64,000 nucleotides of DNA, taken from the NCBI GenBank assembly GCA_002917075.1, contig NTMA01000031.1, positions 124,001 through 188,000 on the forward strand. Direction: 5' to 3'. Below are positions 54,151 through 64,000 of this stretch, one piece after another. Source of the stretch: Hawksworthiomyces lignivorus. Its lineage: Eukaryota; Ascomycota; Sordariomycetes; Ophiostomatales; Ophiostomataceae. The notes under the pieces were generated by a model. That model was not told the DNA's origin. It did no database searches and saw only the letters and a program-made list of their open reading frames with translations. A program made the translations under genes and the position numbers. Position 1 is the first letter of the stretch. Every line of letters begins with the position of its first letter.

Positions 54151-56160
54151 ATGGATCGCCCTCCTACCGCGCTCACTACAGTGCGCGGGTTCCATGGGAC
54201 GCCAGTGACCTCTGGCGATGAAGATAGCGACTACAGTGTCCATGGCAGTGTCCACGGCAGTGGCGGTGGCGGCTGCGGCGGCAAAAACGGTTCTCGCCGT
54301 GGACGAAAGAAGCGGATGCCGATTCTCGACGACGTTGTCAGCGCAAACTGCAGTCCAGTACTGCGACCTTCCGGATCGCCCGCTATGAGCGGTATTGCGA
54401 AACTGCGCATGCAGCTGGAGCCCCTTAGCCTCGACACTTCGGCCGCCTCGTCCCGCGCCAGCTCCCCCGCCGCAAAGCCGATGGTCCACCAGCAGCATAA
54501 TGCTGCGACGAGCACAGGGATCACGCTGGGAACCACGCGACTGGCCTCTCCACTGTCCCCGGGCAAGCATCGTAATGCGACCATGGTCAGCCGGCCTGAC
54601 TCTTCATCTTCTCACAAGGCGTCCAGCTCCGATGTTAGCCGCGCCCCTACGGGTGACAGCAGTCGAAGCACTAGCCACGACGCCATTTCTAGCAACACTA
54701 GCGGCGACGAGACCGGATCTGAAACAAAGACTCAGAACGGCACAACGAGCTACGTCATTCGCCTTGAGAACGAGTTTGTTAGTGAGAGTGTCCGGAATAC
54801 CGACAATCAACCACTCGAGAACGGTGGAGTTGATGTTAGCGACCTAGCAGCCGGTGTGTTCAACACCGACATCGATATCGATGAAGCTCTTGCCAGCACG
54901 GCCACCACCGCCGATACCATCACCGCGACGAACGATGCTAAGCTCGACGACGACAACAAAGGCGATACAGGTGATCCCACGAAGCCCGACAATTCACCGC
55001 GCAAGAAGATGACGGCCGACGATTTTGAACCGCTGCGTTGCCTCGGCAAGGGCTCCTATGGAACCGTTCTTTTGGTCAAGCAGAACTCGACGGGACGACT
55101 GTACGCACAGAAGCAGTTCAAGAAGGCTTCGCTGGTTGTGCACAAGAAGCTGGTTGAGCAGACCAAGACGGAGCGACAGATCCTTGAGTCTGTAAACCGC
55201 CACCCGTTTGTGGTGAAGCTGTACTACGCCTTCCAGGACCGCGAGAAGCTGTATCTGATCTTGGAGTACGGCCAAGGGGGCGAGTTGTTCACGCATCTCA
55301 GTGCAGAGCGCATGTTCAGCGAGCCCACCGCTGCGTTCTACATGGCCGAGATGGTCCTGGCGCTCTCGCACCTGCACGACACGCTGGGCGTTGTGTACCG
55401 GGACCTGAAGCCGGAGAACTGCCTGCTGGACGCCGAAGGCCACCTGTTGCTGACCGACTTTGGCTTGTCCAAGGTGGCTCTGCCTGGTGCGCGCGGTCGC
55501 GCCGGCTCCACGGCAACGGATAACTCGGAAGACGCCTGCTGCAACTCTATCCTTGGCACTGTCGAGTACATGGCGCCTGAGATTGTGCAGGGCCAAAAGT
55601 ACGGCCGGCCAGTCGACTGGTGGTCATTTGGTGCCCTCGGCTATGATTTGCTCACGGGCAATCCGCCATTCCGTGGTCGCAATAATGCCAAGATCCAGGA
55701 GAACATTGTTAAGCAGAAACTGGTGCTGCCTTATTTTCTCAGCCCTGATGCCAAGGACCTGCTATCGCGGCTCCTCCGCAAAGACCCACGAAAGCGGCTC
55801 GGCGCGAATATGCCCAAAGATCTGACTATCATGAAGTCGCACCGCTTCTTCCGCAAGATCAACTGGGACCGCCTGGCCGCCCGCGAGATCGAGCCGCCGA
55901 TTCAACCTGTCATCACGGATCCTGAGCTGGCCGAGAACTTTGCGTCAGAATTTACAGACTTGCCCCTGAGCCCTGTAGTATCGCCTACGGGCAGAGCTGA
56001 AAAAGATGCCCTGTGGAGCCCCATCTCTCCTCGGGCCAGAGGCAGAAGCATCACAGGCGGCGCCGGCGGCGCGAGCTTCAAAGACGACCCCTTTGGAGGC
56101 TTCAGCTTTGTGGCCAGCACCAGCCTGCTAAACGAAAGCAATTTTCCTTTCATGGATTAA
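54151..56160 (+). CDS. AGC-family Ser/Thr kinase, S6K/Psk1-like
   Basis: A single exon of 669 residues. The N-terminal 290 residues are Ser/Thr-rich and probably disordered. The kinase domain spans about 291-567: glycine loop LGKGSYGTV, catalytic Lys in YAQKQFKK, YRDLKPEN (a Tyr variant of HRD), DFGLSK, activation-loop ILGTVEYMAPEI (PDK1 site) and PVDWWSFG. The AGC tail has a turn-motif candidate LWSPISP and the hydrophobic motif FGGFSF at 648-653, the TORC1 target position in S6 kinases. A Cys/Ser-rich insert (ALPGARGRAGS to EDACCNS) sits between DFG and the activation Thr. Identification as ribosomal S6 kinase rather than Sck/Ypk rests on the order of motifs. The start is ATG 54151; the upstream in-frame codon at 54130 is TTG. 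Confidence 0.85.
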   Translation: MDRPPTALTTVRGFHGTPVTSGDEDSDYSVHGSVHGSGGGGCGGKNGSRRGRKKRMPILDDVVSANCSPVLRPSGSPAMSGIAKLRMQLEPLSLDTSAASSRASSPAAKPMVHQQHNAATSTGITLGTTRLASPLSPGKHRNATMVSRPDSSSSHKASSSDVSRAPTGDSSRSTSHDAISSNTSGDETGSETKTQNGTTSYVIRLENEFVSESVRNTDNQPLENGGVDVSDLAAGVFNTDIDIDEALASTATTADTITATNDAKLDDDNKGDTGDPTKPDNSPRKKMTADDFEPLRCLGKGSYGTVLLVKQNSTGRLYAQKQFKKASLVVHKKLVEQTKTERQILESVNRHPFVVKLYYAFQDREKLYLILEYGQGGELFTHLSAERMFSEPTAAFYMAEMVLALSHLHDTLGVVYRDLKPENCLLDAEGHLLLTDFGLSKVALPGARGRAGSTATDNSEDACCNSILGTVEYMAPEIVQGQKYGRPVDWWSFGALGYDLLTGNPPFRGRNNAKIQENIVKQKLVLPYFLSPDAKDLLSRLLRKDPRKRLGANMPKDLTIMKSHRFFRKINWDRLAAREIEPPIQPVITDPELAENFASEFTDLPLSPVVSPTGRAEKDALWSPISPRARGRSITGGAGGASFKDDPFGGFSFVASTSLLNESNFPFMD

Positions 56161-59100
56161 GCCAAGAAGCCGGATACAGCGAAAGAAATCAAAGATGAGA
56201 TTCTTGGAAACAGCGTCACACACAAAAGAACTACAGATATCATTTTGTTTAGCGAAGCGTTGTTTTACACCTCGTTTCTGTTTACTGGAATTGGCCTTTT
56301 TTTAATCTGGCTCGTGACTTGGCATTCGCAGTTTTGTTTTTACTATGCTTTTTGTATTATTTAGCACGAGACATTGGAGTATACAACTAATTGCTAGCGT
56401 GCTTATCGGTTCTGAGACTGGCGTATTGCGTGCATTGGCTCTACAACTTCCTGGGCTATGATCTCTAACAGAAAAAATGACAGTACTTTGCGTGCACTAC
56501 ATGTAGGAAACAAAGAATTGAATACAGTTCCTTGTTAAAGCTTTTTCCTCGATCCCTTCACAGGTTGTTGTTGACTATCCTTGATGTGGATAGTCTCCCT
56601 GCTTTTGCTTAAAGTAACGCCGTTGGTCAATATATGCTTATCTGCTCGGTTCTGTACTGCTGGTTTTGTTCTGGACCGTGTCCGTATTACAGTTCGCACT
56701 ACCGCTGCAATAGAGGCCGCTGTAGCATCCGGAGAACAGTTTCGTGCCAATGCGACTGTGCTCGTCGTACCTTGCTTTCCAGGGTGCGTGCGAAATCTAA
56801 CCAGTCAGACGCTGAGAAAATGAGATTATAATGTGATACAGCCCCAAAGTCCATTATGCATACGGAGTACGTGTAAGTGCCACGAAAGCGTACGGTTATC
56901 CGAAAGTGAACCAGAGTTTATTTTGGGCGTGGCATGTTGGGCGTCGTCATCCCTATCGAGGGATGGGGCTCCAACTTCTGGTCCCTCCTGAAACAGAATC
57001 CCATCCTGAGATCTTGTCAGCTCACCATCGTTGACGTCTGTAACACTTCTCAATTTTCAATGCTACGCTTTCTTCTTTAAATGCAAACTAGATGCGTGTC
57101 TTTATCTTCTACAGAGCCTATTAAATCAACATATTCTAGGGAAGGATCCTTGTGAAGGTCTCTGAGGAAAGTTCCGAAATGCCAAGAATGCAACCAGTCA
57201 TTTTGAGACTGCGCAGAGATTAAGGCGTCCAAGGGCGCGACGCCGCGCATTCTTTATGAATTGCACCTTAGAAAGTATAAAATCAATTATAAAAGTTTTC
57301 TTTGTCTTGTCCTTGGCGTTTTAGTGGCGCCCGCAAGAAGGCTTGATTCGTGCTTGGCGCTTTTGATATGGTCAGTACGACTGATACGGCGTCCGTGTTT
57401 TGAGTTTGTCCGTTTCTCATCTCACTCTCTCCTTCTCACACGCCTCTCGCTGCTTTGTCGCCATCCGTCTCACCACCCTTGTCTGCTCTCTTCCTTTTTA
57501 TTCAATTTTTGTGCACTGACAAATGTTTACTCAACTCCGTATTCGTATGCATATTTCTTCTTGCTGTCCCGCGCGCACACGCTCTCTTATGTACCCTTGT
57601 AATTTCACCATGCAGAGGGATACACTTCTCTCCTTTTTCTGCTCCTTGTTTCGATCCTTCTCCTATAGCATGGAATTCTGCTTCTCGCCCATTCCAGATT
57701 TAATCCTCACGCGCTCTACATGCCTTTCATGAATAGCGGCGGTTAATCCCTTGTAGTATCTCTTCCGACTCTGTGTAGTTTTGGTACTTGTAGTTCAATC
57801 GCTCTTATTTGCATATAGGTTCCTCCCTTTATTTTCACAACGGTCATTTCCTCCACCTTAAAGATACAACTTGCTGAAATCGAAGACAACCAAAAATAAA
57901 AAGAAAGACCAAAAAAAAAAAAAATACAGAAAAGAAAGGACAAAAGAAGGTCCTAATCGGGCAGATCAGTTCTTTTCCACGTTGCTTCGCCCCCTTTGGC
58001 TTCCCACCGGCGTTGTGCGTGCCTCCCGCGGTGGTCCCTTTACGGAGCAACTGTTTGTGCCGAATCGTGCAGCTTCCATATTTTGCCGTACATCTTGGCT
58101 CGTTTCTCTGTCTTGCGGCTCTGGCTGGTATACCTTTTTTAGGAAAGATGTGAATAAGTGACGCGCGTTTCACTTCTTGTCATTCTCTCCGCAACCTGTG
58201 TTTTCCGGTTTCCCTTCGATATATCGCCGTGCCACGCGCTATCATTAATCTTGGGAGTTATAGCCCCATTGCTGACTCGGAAAGAGGGCAGAAGAGTTGG
58301 GCCACTGCAGAACGTCGAGCGAGACTTCCGCAGATCCTTTTCCTTTGTGGAGAGGCCTCGGTGCGTGGCTGTCTTGCTTTTCTCGAACAAATATCTCACC
58401 GTATCATTTCACAGCCAGCACCGGTCCCTTCTTTTCTTCCGCCTCTGACGATCCGCTCACTTCCCCATCTGAGTCCGGACGGCTGGAATTTTACGCACAT
58501 CTTATTCTTTCACAGAACAAAGCCACACTCGACGTCTGCTGTATATCGCTATTCTGTGCTACAAGAGACAAAAGCCAAAAAAGCGGGCTAAGAGTGTATA
58601 GACGTGCATGTAAGCATACGTGGATACGAACGCTCTGTGCATCTTTGTTATTTCAGTCTAGTCTGTGGGATACATCAGGAGCACTATCTAGGCCGGACTC
58701 TTCTCCCTCTGATATTTATCTGGTTCTTCTCTCTTGGCTCCTCTGGCTCCTAAACCCCTTCACCCCTGTTCCCAACAGTTTCCCTCTGTGGCTTCCTCTT
58801 TTTCTATTTCCCTCTTTCACACTTACTCGAGCCATATATCCTCGTCGGCCAGCCAGCCGTTCCGGATATGTAATTGCTCATTCCCTCTGGCTTCATATTT
58901 TCCTCTTATTTTCTGGATCTAGGTTAAATATATCAAGCAGCACCACTCACCTTCTGCCGCTTAATTAACTATCCCTCCCTTTTGTTTTGTCTTCCCCTTT
59001 CACTTCTCGGTTTCTCGGCGCCTTTTCTGTTTACTTATATGCACACATATAACACATAAAACAGCATACATATACACACAAAAACAACATACAACACACA

Positions 59101-59385
59101 TCATACAACGCAAGGAGAGAATAAAGAACTCATCGGGTGCATAAGAAATACTGGTTTTGTTGTTGTTTTTCTATGCTGGGGTGGAGGCGCGACGCTCTTA
59201 TTTAACTTTCAAGGCATTTCCTCGATTGTGAAAAATTCCTCCTGCTCTTCAGCTTTCTTTTTTTTTTTTTTCTGGTCCGCTTCATCGCTATTCCTCTTGT
59301 CTTTGGAATCCGAATACTAGAGAATCAACCGAGGACGTTTTAAAAAAAAAAAAAGATCAACCATAAAAAGAGATACTCTACAAAC
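56161..59385. promoter_or_regulatory. Long intergenic region with extended pyrimidine-rich leader
   Basis: 3.2 kb. The first kilobase is the kinase 3' flank and ordinary intergenic DNA. TATA-like elements (GTATAAAATC near 57276, TTATAAAAG near 57289) are followed by about 1.9 kb of largely CT-rich plus strand up to a CA/ACA-rich stretch at 59040-59110 and a T13 run near 59262. Short ORFs here are compositional. This is probably promoter plus a long, possibly intron-containing, leader of the DOMON gene. Confidence 0.45.
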
Positions 59386-61183
59386 ATGACAGAATCAACA
59401 CAGCGGCGGTACCGCACGGCTCTAGCCGTAGCATTGTGTAAGTGCAATATCTCCGCTGTGGCACTATGTGCTGCCTTGAAAGAAATGCATAGAAAGCTAA
59501 CGACTTGTGTTTTCTTCCTTAAATACAGCTATGGCTGTCAGCGCATCGGCTACTGCCTCTTATTGCCCGTCTGGCGCCAGCGGTATCTGCTACTCTGTCG
59601 GCGTGCCCCAGTCGACAGCCAGCAAGGGCTCAGGCAACATCTATTTCAGCATCACTGCGCCCACCTCATACCAGTGGGTCGCTCTTGGCACCGGCACCAT
59701 GATGTCGGGCTCCAACATCTTCGTCATGTACCAGGACGGCAAGGGTAACCTGACGCTATCGCCGCGGCTGGGCACCTTCCACACAACACCATCCTTGGAC
59801 ACAAGCAGCAACGCGGCTAAGTTGACACTGCTCGCTGGCAGCGGCGTGTCTGGAAACACCATGACGGCCAATGTTGTATGTTCCAACTGCGAATCCTGGG
59901 GGAGCAGCGGCAAGCTGTCTGTGACGAGCACGAGCGCGGGCTGGATCGGCGCATGGAAGGCCGGCAGCTCGCTGGCCACGACCAACAAGAACGCTGCCAT
60001 CACGCAGCACGACAACACCGTTCAGTACCAGCTGGACATGACCAAGGCGACCATTAGCAGCGACAGCAACCCATTTGTAGCGAGCAGCAGCGGAAGCGGC
60101 AGCAGCAGCGGCAGCGGCAGCGGCAGCAGCAATGGTGGCGGATCCAGCAGCGGCGGATCAGGCTCTAGCGACGGTGGCGGCAGCTCGTCTGGCAGCGGCA
60201 ATGGCAACGGCAATGGAGGGTCGTCGTCCTCCAGTGGCAGCGGTGTCACGGTAGTTTCAGGCTCTAGCTCCAAGTCTGCTATCATGACTGCTCATGCTGC
60301 CGTCATGGCCCTCGTTATGGTTGTCCTATATCCAGTTGGCTCGGTTCTGATGCCCTTGCTAGGCAAGTGGCTTGTGCACGGTATCTGGCAAGGCCTTGCC
60401 TACCTGCTCATGTGGGCTGGCTTTGCCTTGGGCGTGGTCACTGCTCAACAACAAGGACTTGTGAGTGACAGAATTTAGACCTCTTTCATTTCCACTGCTT
60501 TTGTTTCTTTCAAATTCCAGAACTAATACTTGCCTATTTAGCTGTATGTCGGCCCTGGCCAAACCCACACCATTTTGGGCACGGTAGTCGTTGCTGCCAT
60601 GGGCATCCAGCCGGCCCTGGGCCTGCTGCACCACCGCCACTTCACCATCAATCAGAGCCGCGGCTTCGTCAGCCACTGGCATATCTGGTGGGGCCGTCTT
60701 CTGATGGTCTTGGGTGTTGTCAACGGCGGACTGGGCCTGCAGCTGGCGGCAGCGCCACACTCTGCCGTAATCGGCTACAGCGTGGCCGCGGCGGTTCTCT
60801 TCCTGGTCTATGTTGGAGCCAAGCTGTTCGGTTCGTGCGTCTTGGCGCGGCGGCGCGAGGAGAAAGACCCTGGGCGGCGCTATATGGAGAGCACTCGCCG
60901 GAGCGCGCGCCGGGGCTCCGCCCAGCCATCGCATGGCCGCGATGTGAACTATCGCAGTGGCCACGACGAAGAACGGCAGCCGCAGTCTGATCGCCGCTAC
61001 AAGAGTTCTGCCGATGGTAGCAGCAATGCCTACTACTCCGAGAGCTTCAGCAACAACGACGCGTCGCCTTCGCCGCCCATGCGTGATACTCGCCAGCAAC
61101 CGGCTCGAGGCCACCAAGAAGATGGTGGCAATGACCAGCGCCGGAACCGCTCGAGGCGCGAGCAGCAGAGACACGCGTACTAG
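59386..61183 (+). CDS. DOMON-cytochrome b561 membrane oxidoreductase
   Basis: Exons 59386-59437, 59529-60460 and 60542-61183 (introns GTAAGT..CAG, GTGAGT..TAG) give 541 residues. A signal peptide formed across the first intron (TALAVAL|SMAVSASATA) is followed by a CDH-type cytochrome/DOMON domain (about 28-200; QWVALGTGTMMSGSNIFVMY, with a candidate haem Met). A Ser/Gly linker (about 201-256) leads to a b561 core of five to six membrane helices with the expected His (MTAHAAVMAL, THTILGTVVV, LLHHRHF, SHWHIWWGRLLMVLG). An Arg/Ser-rich cytosolic tail of about 100 residues ends the protein. Such proteins are thought to pass electrons across a membrane between a b561 haem pair and an extracellular haem. 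The substrate is unknown. Confidence 0.9.
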
Positions 61184-62366
61184 AGAGCAGCAAGTTGAGG
61201 AGAGATAGGTGGCGACAGTGTGCGCAGACGATTCGCAGAGAAATCGATGTTATAAATATTCCTTTGTCTTATTTTCCTTTTACTTTGTTTCGGTTCCTTT
61301 GGATTTGAATTTGTTTGGGGTTTGGCTTCTCGGTTAAGGGCTTCCTACAAAGGATTTACGATCTGTTTTAAGAAAATATGCTTTCGCGTCCCTAGAATTG
61401 GGAGTAGAAATTGTTCCTGAGGCTATATAAACTAGAGGCTCGTCTTGATTATACATCAAGAAAGACTGTGTTTAACCTATCACTTCTCCCGTTTCCAGGC
61501 TGATAAGGGTACTCTTGTTCGTGTTCTGTCTAAATCAGATATTCTGAGGTGTTCTAGAACGCTACGAGCAAACCTACAATACTAATAAGTTGATTAAAAG
61601 GTGCATCGTTCATCTTGCAAATCGGCAACACAGGCTTGGAATTTGGAAGCTCTCGAAATAGAGCTGCCAGGCACTAGTGGTCGGAAGATTTTAATTCTGA
61701 AAACGCAATGCCAGAATGATCAATCTACAGAAATGCTGTAGTCATCCCAGCCTTTGCGAAGTGCTGTGTAATGTGGCGATGAGGACGGTAGCTAATGCCA
61801 AGGTCCGTCAACAGGTCATTGCAGATGCATATCAAGTTCACCTGGGCTGGCCAAGATGCTCGCATCTTGATTTGCAGTCTGGTTCAAGGCTATGATGCCC
61901 TTACGAATTTTTTGCATAAATATCCTACCGAGTTTGAATACATCATCAAGAAAAGAAAGCGTGAATCTGTCAGGAGGATATAGTGAAAGCTTGCTGCTGG
62001 TTGCCAATTGAATGCGTCTGCGCATGACAATGCACGTGACACGATATTACTTGAAATGGACAGGTGTTAGGCATTGCCATAGCCGAGCAGCGAAGCGCAC
62101 TAACAGAGCGACGAGGGAATAACATCCGGACCCGTTTTTCCTCTTCTCCCTCCTCACGTTTTTTCCGCCCACCGCCCAAAGAGTTCTCCTGCTTTTCCCT
62201 AACGCCTTGCTTTCTTTAATTCCCGCTCGACCTCACGAAACCCGAGCGAAAAAAAAAAGCCATCAACAGAAAACTACCAAACACCCACCCACGACCATCC
62301 GGACCACCGAACCACCTCCGCCATCACCACCCTCTTCCCTCCGCCCACAGTCACATCAATTCCACC
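61184..62366. other. Intergenic region
   Basis: The 3' flank of the DOMON-b561 gene and the ATP14 promoter. GCACGTGAC is at 62032-62040, about 330 bp before the ATP14 start. An ACC/CCA-rich leader (62270-62360) precedes the ATG. No other feature was found. Confidence 0.4.
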
Positions 62367-63128
62367 ATGCTTCAGTCTCTAGCTCGCATTGCGGTACGTT
62401 TTCCTATCAATTGGAGGAGCCAAAGATGGGCCGCCGAAGACGAAGAATCCGAATCTCCCCAAACTCCGGATAAGCTCCCCCTGCAAGGGAAGCTTCGTCT
62501 CCTCGACGACTGCTTCCCTCGCTCGGCCGGATGTTGTCTTGGAACAAGCGAGAAGATATGAGAAAGAAATTCCGGAAGACGCAAGAAGACTGACTTCTTT
62601 TTTTTCTTGGTACAGCCCCGCCGGGCACTTGCCGCCGTGACGCGGTCGACGATGCCTGTGCAGATGCGGACGTTTATTGTGCCGACAGTATCGCGCCGGG
62701 GTAAGTGGAATAGGGTCCTAGGACAGCATCAACGCAACAAACACTTCTCTCCCCTCCCTCCCATTTCCTGTCCCGTCCTCCAACCCTGCCATTTCAATAT
62801 GATATCTCTTGCTAACTCGGGATCTCTTTCTTCTCTCTTCCTCCCCCCCGCAGCCGACTTCGTGCAAGAGCTCTACCTGAAGGAGCTCAAGGCCTACAAG
62901 ATCCCCGCCGTCAAGCCCGAGGACGCCCAGGGCCAGGTGGCCACATTCAGCCTGCCCAAGGCCCCGGCCTCGCCCGAGGAGGCCGACCTGGCCAGCAGCC
63001 TGCAGGAGTACGAGACTCTGACCGTTGAGGTGGAGGGCCAGGAGACGCCCGCCGGCGGCGCTTCCGCCACACCCGTCGTGGAGGACTGGCTGGTCGAGGA
63101 GGAGGAGGAGGAGGGCGGCCACCACTAA
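62367..63128 (+). CDS. ATP14: Mitochondrial ATP synthase subunit h
   Basis: Exons 62367-62393, 62616-62700 and 62854-63128 give 128 residues. Subunit h is part of the peripheral stalk of fungal F1Fo-ATP synthase. The presequence (MLQSLARIA|PRRALAAVTRS) crosses the first intron. The mature part begins at about ADFVQELYLKELKAYK and continues with PAVKPEDAQGQV, FSLPKAPASPEEADLASSL and an acidic end (DWLVEEEEEEGGHH), all as in Atp14 proteins. The introns are GTACGT..CAG (222 nt) and GTAAGT..CAG (153 nt). The 27-nt first exon carries the first half of the targeting signal. Confidence 0.9.
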
Positions 63129-64000
63129 ATTACGTTCGACTCCCACGGAGAGCTGAAGAGATGTATGGCCCAGTTGCCCGGCTGTGATGTTTTGTTTGTC
63201 TCAGTCGACGAGGACTGCTGAGTAGACCACACAGCCAGGTAATGGAGAGTTGGGGCTGGATGAAGGAGAAAGGGCCAGGAGGGCTTCCTGGATAAGGACT
63301 GTTTGAGAGGCTGACAGCACTGCTGTGAGGAACGGTTGTTGTGATTAGGAAACCAAAACCCCGTGTACAAATTTTCCCTACCTTTTTAAGAAAAGAAATT
63401 TTTTCTCTTTTTCCTTCCAGCTACGAAAATATCTACCGACGTACTCTGCCGTATGTTCTCCCCCATATTCTGAGGCGAATTTCCGACCACTCCGGTGGTG
63501 AATTATGAACCGTCGTAGTAAATAGAACGCTGCTATGTAATGAAACGGAACCTCGCATTCTCCGACTCTACACCAGATAGATAAACAAGATGGTATGATC
63601 ATTTAATTTGCTGGTTTGCCATGGCAGTCGCCGCGGTACATGATGGCATAGTCCATGGCATTTTCAGGAGAGAACCCGCATCTGGGCCTAATTCCTGCTC
63701 GCCGGCTTAGAGAGGCTATTGCAAACCATGAATATAGTAATCCTGCAGAATGCTATATGGTGTCCCCTCCAATGATACTTAATTCGCTGTACCTATAGTT
63801 TAAACATTCCCTTGATCATGCCTGCTGGTGGGCAGATAAGTCGTTGTCTAGCACATACACAAGAGAGAGATATCAATTTATGGGAAATAAAATAGTATTA
63901 TTAAAGTAGTTCAGGAGGAACATATGCTGAGCGGCCATATTTGACCATGGCGGGCGTCCTAATAAACACCCTTTGTTGCCCTGATAATTCCGCTGGCAAG
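63129..64000. other. Intergenic to window edge
   Basis: The 3' flank of ATP14 and AT-richer sequence towards the end. A minus ORF at 63378-63602 has no support. No partial gene is recognised at the edge. Confidence 0.4.

Noticed and set aside
1..64000. tRNA, 5S rRNA, snRNA and CRISPR
   Set aside because: I looked for B-box-like GGTTCRANNC on both strands and for 5S-like and regularly spaced repeats; nothing formed a credible gene. A covariance-model search could still find small RNAs.

Overview
This window looks like nuclear DNA of a filamentous ascomycete (Pezizomycotina). Sordariomycetes, perhaps Hypocreales, is my best guess; no marker here fixes the order. The basis is short introns (about 50-150 nt) with GTAAGT/GTATGT-type donors, CTAAC/CTGAC branch sites and YAG acceptors, pyrimidine-rich leaders, GC-rich third codon positions, and a gene set of fungal housekeeping orthologues. 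There are no operons, CRISPR arrays, rRNA genes or tRNA genes that I can see. One 20-base N gap (21020-21039) lies in an intron.

Layout. 1.1-5.2 kb: a gamma-glutamyltransferase-like enzyme, then a divergent mitochondrial pair (monothiol glutaredoxin Grx5 and the SDH assembly factor SDHAF3). 5.5-5.8 kb: a scrap of a non-LTR retrotransposon. 5.9-16.4 kb: a Dhr2-like DEAH RNA helicase, a vezatin/Inp2-like membrane protein, EMC6 and a GTPBP1/2-type GTPase. 18.6-28.3 kb: the t-SNARE Sec9, an AhpC/TSA-like protein, PCNA, pyridoxal kinase and dUTPase. 30.6-37.4 kb: an 85-residue conidiation-type small protein, a three-KH RNA-binding protein (Rnc1-like) and a coiled-coil protein that may be a kinetochore subunit. 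37.4-42 kb: an AT-rich, gene-poor block. 42-48.6 kb: an accessory segment with a secreted Gly/Leu-rich protein, two unrecognised ORFs, a three-exon gene for a glycine-zipper-like hydrophobic protein, a broken lipase-type (NLR N-terminal) pseudogene and transposon-like terminal repeats. 49.3-63.1 kb: Mpo1, Prp4, an S6-kinase-type AGC kinase, a DOMON-cytochrome b561 protein and ATP synthase subunit h.

How the parts fit. Most genes are independent core genes, often in divergent pairs. Three local themes stand out. Grx5 and SDHAF3 share a 526-bp divergent promoter and both serve mitochondrial Fe-S/respiratory assembly. PCNA and dUTPase, both replication genes, carry ACGCGT (MCB) sites with an identical 11-base core. 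The 44.3-47 kb interval has the features of an accessory, transposon-associated, possibly NLR-linked locus and is the best candidate here for something undescribed.

All exon boundaries were set by eye from splice signals and reading frame. Every spliced model given has a total length divisible by three.
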